Below, piece after piece: positions 59,420 to 64,000 of a DNA stretch of 64,000 nt. The position numbers were made by a program, and so were the translations under genes. The stretch lies in NCBI RefSeq assembly GCF_034702125.1, contig NC_085873.1:45858088-45922087 (forward strand), given 5' to 3'. This DNA comes from Engraulis encrasicolus. Taxonomy: Eukaryota > Chordata > Actinopteri > Clupeiformes > Engraulidae. Each line of letters starts with the position of its first letter. Within the stretch, counting starts at the first letter, position 1. The notes below the pieces were generated by a model, which ran no database searches, was not told the DNA's origin, and saw only the letters and a program-made list of their open reading frames with translations.

Positions 59420-60674
59420 GTAAATAAATACATATACACATACACATGCATACATACATACATACATACACATACACACCATACATACTGTACATACGTA
59501 GGCCTACATACACATACTACACTGATTCTTGAGAAAGTGGCTAAAACAGGTTATAATGTTGACAGAAAAAAACTAAGTGAATTACAAAATTATATGGTAT
59601 ATCCTTGTTGACTAAGGTCTTGGCTTTTCAGAAATGCACAAGGCCAATCTCCCCATTTTGTATTTTTTTCAGAAATCAGGCTTTTCTCTAATCACACCTT
59701 GTTTTTTGTCAACACTGTCAGATACGATGAAAAGTAATTAAAATTGTATTGATTTGGTTGCATATGTATCTGGAGTTTTTAAGTGATTATGTGTATTTTT
59801 TGGTTCACACATATGCCTTTAAATGTTGAAAATTCACTTTTGTTAACATTTTTCATAAAATGGGCTCTTTCTTGTTTTGTCAACAGCGGCAGACAGAATT
59901 AGAAGTAAAAACATATGTTTACTGTATTAAACTGAATTACTTTAACAATTCAACATAACTGTAGATACTTATTGTATGTATATTCCAAAACATGTCAAAA
60001 ACATGTAAAACATGTGTTTTTTGGTGAACTCCATCAGATGTCACCACCGTCAGGTTTTCTGACAAAAAAACCTCCAAATGCACCTCAGTGGTGGCTAGAG
60101 TATCATTTTGGATCACAATTATTACTAACATGCCTAGTAATGTTTCATTAACCAGCACAATTTAGTAAAATATGGAACAAGATGATGAGCGGAACAAAAT
60201 CTGACGGTGGTGACATCTGACGGTGTAAGACAAAAAAACACTCTTTTACATATTATGCATTGTTTGTTCACATTAGCCATTTCATTTTCGCTCTGTTTCT
60301 TGGGTGCTTCATACCTTTTCTGAGAAAGTATATATTAATTAACATTAATGTAATATAATACAATTAAAACATCTGACTGTGTTGACAGTTTATGGTTGGG
60401 ACAGTACCAGTGTACAAACACATTGACAAATTGAGGACAAAATAGTAAACTTACAGGAGCTTCAGTGATGGTTAAGTATGCAGTAGACCTAAAGGTTTGA
60501 AAAGGGGTCCTCAGTAATGAAAATTACCTTGTGCATACCTGATTTTATTGTCTTTTAGAAAAAATCTGACGGTGGTGACCACTATGCTGGACACATTTTG
60601 AGCAATCAGAAAATAATAGTAAATATTGTTTTACATGCACTATGTGCACATCTGTAGAACCACTTAAATATGGT
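59420..60674. other. Intergenic, short (ACAT)n and inverted 20-mers
   Basis: (ACAT)n-like at 59430-59520. tcagatgtcaccaccgtcag at 60036-60055 is the exact reverse complement of ctgacggtggtgacatctga at 60203-60222, and ctgacggtggtgacca recurs at 60567. No gene. Confidence 0.6.
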
Positions 60675-60734
60675 TGTGATGGAGTGACCATCACTAGGGT
60701 TGTGGGTGTGTTCTGACTAACATGCCAACGAACC

Positions 60735-60810
60735 TGGCTCTTTGGTGTAGCGGTCAGAGCCCCGGTTTACTACTCCAGAAGGTATGGGTTCGAAGTCCCA
60801 GCTGGGCAAC
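60735..60810 (+). promoter_or_regulatory. tRNA-like module in the 5' LTR
   Basis: ggtgtagcggtcagagc resembles an A box and gggttcgaagtccc a B box, ~35 bp apart as in tRNA genes. The T-arm-like hairpin has four pairs. It is not a functional tRNA: no acceptor stem closes the structure. Confidence 0.6.
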
Positions 60811-61519
60811 CCTACTCCCCTTCGCTACAAATGGTGTCAGAAGTGGGATGGTACCGTGAGGCCATCGGAAGCGTACCCATTGTGTGTAAGCCGTAATTCC
60901 ATGTGAGGGACCCCCAGGATTGGTGACCCCGGTGTGAGGGACCCCAGTGATGGGTGAAGCATTGATGATGGGGCACACTGGATGGGAGAAGCATGATGGG
61001 CAGTTGCGTGAGGGACACCATGAGTGTGTGATGCGCACGGGTGCGCTTCTCGAAGGGGAAGGCAGTGTGATGGAGTGACCATCACTAGGGTTGTGGGTGT
61101 GTTCTGACCAAAGAGGATTGAGACAAGAGGGCTTACTCACGTCATAACAGCGTAGTAGGAAATGATGGCGAGGGGAGTACGGAAATGTTATTCACTGTGG
61201 AACAGGTCATAGGACAGCGTGAATGTCTGTCAGCTGTCCTTAATTACCCCTAGCAATTACTGCTGACCAACAGCTGCCGTTACTTGGCCACAAATTATCC
61301 ATCATGGTGTCGCCCCCACTGACCATGTGCAAGGGAGTACGAAAATGGCATCCATCGCACCCACTGACCAATGACCATGCGCAAGGGAGTTAATTTTCCA
61401 TCCACTCGTGTCATCAGGCAACGCCCCCGTACTACACCGTGGCCAATGCATTCCCCGCCATGAGATTGTTCTTTCTCTTGAGTTTCTTTGGTTCTGACTA
61501 ACATGCCAATGAGCCTGGC

Positions 61520-61592
61520 TCTTTGGTGTAGCGGTCAGAGCCCCAGTTAACTACTCCAGAAGGTCTGGGTTCGAGTACCAGCTGGGCAACTA
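61520..61592 (+). promoter_or_regulatory. tRNA-like module in the 3' LTR
   Basis: Same module as in the 5' LTR (ggtgtagcggtcagagc, then gggttcgagtacc), with a ctgg/ccag stem. Present in both LTRs, so it was part of the element when it moved. Confidence 0.6.
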
Positions 61593-61612
61593 CTCCCCTT
61601 CACTACAATGGT

Positions 61613-62086
61613 CTTCCACATCATGGTGATATTGTTCAATTCTGTTAGTGATTTTTGTATTTTAAGTCAATTGAAATGATGATGCCAGTCCTTGGGACAG
61701 GCGTTTTACAGGGTGTGGACAGGTTTATAGCCATGAAAAGTAATAACATTACACTTAAATATTTCAAACAACTGTGTATTTGTGTGACAGACCCCTTGGC
61801 CATTACCTGGATTCATTTTGTTCGTGAAAATTCAGTTGATTTTCAACAGAATTAGCATTTTACTGCTGGGACATGTTTTTGCCAAACTTTCACAAATCAA
61901 TGACTACACAGCTGTCTACACAGAACATGTTTTTGCACTTTGCCTTTTTTTTCTTTAGTTTTTATTTTTCCCCTCTCTGACTATTTTATATGTGTCCATG
62001 TGGGCATTATGTGTATTTATGTAAGCTACTTGACACCTGCATTTCTCCTCGCGGATCAATAAAGTTACTCTACTACTACTACTTTA
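61613..62086. other. Intergenic, nothing recognised
   Basis: Short frames only. At 62020-62075 ttgacacctgcatttctcctcgcggatcaataaag resembles a LINE/SINE tail ending before the tac-rich repeat. Confidence 0.4.
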
Positions 62087-62225
62087 CATACATTCATACA
62101 TACATACAGAACATACACACATACATACATACATACATAGTCAGAACATACTGTACATACATACATACATACATACATACATACATACATACATACATAC
62201 ATACATACATACATACATACACACA
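62087..62225. repeat. (ATAC)n microsatellite
   Basis: About 30 tetranucleotide units with short interruptions. Confidence 0.95.
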
Positions 62226-62719
62226 TACTCACATATGGTACATCTGCCAGCTGGTACCATAGCACTCAATGTTAACTGCTAGTTTGAAGGTAAAAATTGA
62301 ACGACCATACTCAGATATATATATTTCCAAAAAGGGCACAGTATCACATTAAATCTGGAACATTCTTGTGAGAGCGTAGAAAGGACCAAACTCACCTTTC
62401 GTCTGATGTGATCTCTTTCTTCCTTGCTCTGACCACATCTATTCATGCAAGTGCATTACGTATATATACTCTATTAGCCTATTTGCTCCTGGGCAACTAA
62501 CAGCTTTGCATTGGCCCAGGACAAAACCATCTAAAATTTAAGGTATCTATTTCTCTGAATTTGAATAGCCAGAGTAACCGAAGTCCAGGAGCTAACAATG
62601 GATAAAGATAGTTTGCATAACTATTTAATTTTGATGTCTGTGATGATTGCTTTTGTTTTTAATGTGCTGTGTTACATGTACTCTTGTCTGATGGCGTAGA
62701 AGATGTTCATTCTCACATC

Positions 62720-62997
<278 letters not shown>

Positions 62998-62999
62998 GC

Positions 63000-63408
63000 T
63001 CTGGACCTTCCTGGTGGAGCTCCAACACACATGGAGGTCTGGGACACTAGCAGGATTGCATTTCTCCAGCCAAAAACATAGTCAGAGCATTTATTGCTTC
63101 CATATCAATGGCAGCTGGCATTGAGGAGTCACAGGACAGATTATAGACGGAGTATACTGACGATTTAGAGATCAACAGAAAAGGTGGCCTTTAAGGGATA
63201 TTCCATTTGAAACCGAACTCTCCCCACTCTCTCCCCTCATCAACACATTTTCTATTTCATAAGCTTGCTTTTCTTACTATGTCTGTCAAATGATCGCCTT
63301 GCTATAGAGGGTTCCCTTCTACCGCTTTACAACTGCAGAATATAGTAGGCTCCATACGCCATGTCATTGCTGCCGCCACCGCCAACAATGACATCACTAC
63401 CACACTCT
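63000..63408. other. Intergenic, nothing recognised
   Basis: No coding or repeat feature supported. Confidence 0.45.
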
Positions 63409-63578
63409 GGGTATTTCTCAAAACCTAGTCTGCACACTTCCAGGTGTGCTCAGCCTAATTAGTCACGCCCAATGATTTGATACTCCATAGAGTTCACCAA
63501 AGAGTATCCAATCACTGTGCTTGACTAATTATACTGAGTACACTTGGAAGTGTGCAGACTAGGTTTTGAGAAATACCC
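63409..63578. mobile_element. Palindromic MITE, 170 bp
   Basis: gggtatttctcaaaacctag... and ...ctaggttttgagaaataccc are perfect inverted repeats of ~34 bp, continued inward imperfectly (tagtca; gattggatactc) to the centre. No clear target duplication. Confidence 0.88.
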
Positions 63579-63593
63579 TTCAACTCAGCAGAA

Positions 63594-63660
63594 GTTTGTT
63601 GTGTGCAGTGTGCCCTTGTGTGCTGTGGAGAGCTGTGTCACAATGACAATGGGAGTTGGA
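63594..63660 (+). mobile_element. SINE 3' fragment
   Basis: Matches the tail of the SINE at 3197-3520 (ttgtgtgctgtgga, gtgtcacaatgacaatggg). Confidence 0.8.
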
Positions 63661-63963
63661 GTTGCAGTACTGTAGAGGGAGCACTTGTACACCAGTTGTC
63701 CTCTTCCTAAGGGCCACTAGATGGAGCTCTTGTACACCAGTTGGCTTCTTGGTTGCCGTCACCTTCATGGGTTCCTGGCACACCTCTGCTTCTTTCCCCT
63801 TATGTCTCCTCTATGCAACTGTTTGCAATACCACACCACTGATCTTATACCACCATCGTGTACATACCACACAGTGACAGTTGACACAGTGACATGTCCA
63901 ATTTTTGAAATGAGATATTGAGATATTGACCCTGATCCTCTTTGGCATGTGGCAGGCCACTGG

Positions 63964-64000
63964 GCAGTCATGGGTAATCGGTTAGGGCGTCAGACTTGTA
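63964..64000 (+). mobile_element. SINE head cut by the window end
   Basis: gcagtcatgggtaatcggttagggcgtcagacttg corresponds to the tRNA-like head of the SINE at 3197-3520. Confidence 0.7.

Larger units (their letters stand above)
60675..61607 (+). mobile_element. TRIM-like LTR element
   Basis: 5-bp target duplication atggt at 60670-60674 and 61608-61612. The 5' LTR is 60675-60829 (155 bp), the 3' LTR 61066-61607 (542 bp); both start tgtgatggagtgacc and end with ctaca. A primer-binding-like tggtgtcagaagtggg follows the 5' LTR by two bases. The 236-bp internal region has no coding capacity and ends in a purine run gaaggggaagg before the 3' LTR. The 5' LTR lacks ~387 bp present in the 3' LTR; the break lies at a ttctgac repeat. 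This is a terminal-repeat retrotransposon in miniature. Confidence 0.85.

Noticed and set aside
60735..60810. A real tRNA gene
   Set aside because: A and B boxes are present, but no acceptor stem or complete cloverleaf forms, and the same module is repeated in the second LTR.
60754..61140. 128-codon reverse frame inside the TRIM element
   Set aside because: Covers LTR and internal non-coding parts, with Pro/Ser-rich repeat content and no gag or pol motif.

Overview
The window is nuclear DNA of a ray-finned (teleost) fish. The evidence is short spliced genes with GT/AG introns in AT-rich DNA, fish-type interferon-induced TPR (IFIT) genes, Tc1, hAT, piggyBac-like and ISL2EU DNA transposons, tRNA-derived SINEs, an L2/CR1-type LINE, and many long (CA)n, (CT)n and (ATAC)n microsatellites. 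The species cannot be fixed from sequence alone. One base, near 8026, is an n.

Layout. 0.7-3.0 kb: an IFIT-like gene on the minus strand, split by three small introns. 3-8.7 kb: nested MITEs (inverted-repeat elements, hAT MITEs with exact 8-bp duplications, palindromes) and a SINE. 8.7-21.7 kb: a tandem array of a ~1.88-kb unit holding a Pro/Ala/Ser/Gln-coding minisatellite; the second unit is broken by a 1.62-kb hAT element and a 5'-truncated LINE. 21.95-23.57 kb: a Tc1 element with an open transposase. 25-32 kb: more MITEs, a decayed IFIT fragment and a second IFIT gene with one frameshift. 34.0 kb: a hammerhead-ribozyme-like motif. 36.5-41.5 kb: an apparently complete ISL2EU transposon with two convergent genes, a SWIM/YqaJ nuclease and a THAP-DDE transposase. 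42.5-59.4 kb: three paralogous, atypical rhodopsin-class receptors spread over 17 kb among MITEs. 60.7-61.6 kb: a short LTR (TRIM-like) retroelement whose LTRs contain a tRNA-like module. The window ends in microsatellites, a palindromic MITE and SINE pieces.

Host genes are few: two IFIT-type antiviral genes, one IFIT fragment and three receptors. Transposons have visibly reshaped several of them. The intron of the first receptor is filled by an antisense LINE tail and a (CT)n tract. The last codons and stop of the third receptor lie inside the terminus of a hAT MITE. The IFIT fragment lies in a duplicated segment. The most unusual items are the hammerhead-like motif with all core nucleotides, the tRNA-like module inside LTRs of unequal length, the intact two-gene ISL2EU element, and the 1.88-kb array whose units carry phase-compatible splice signals around a low-complexity reading frame.
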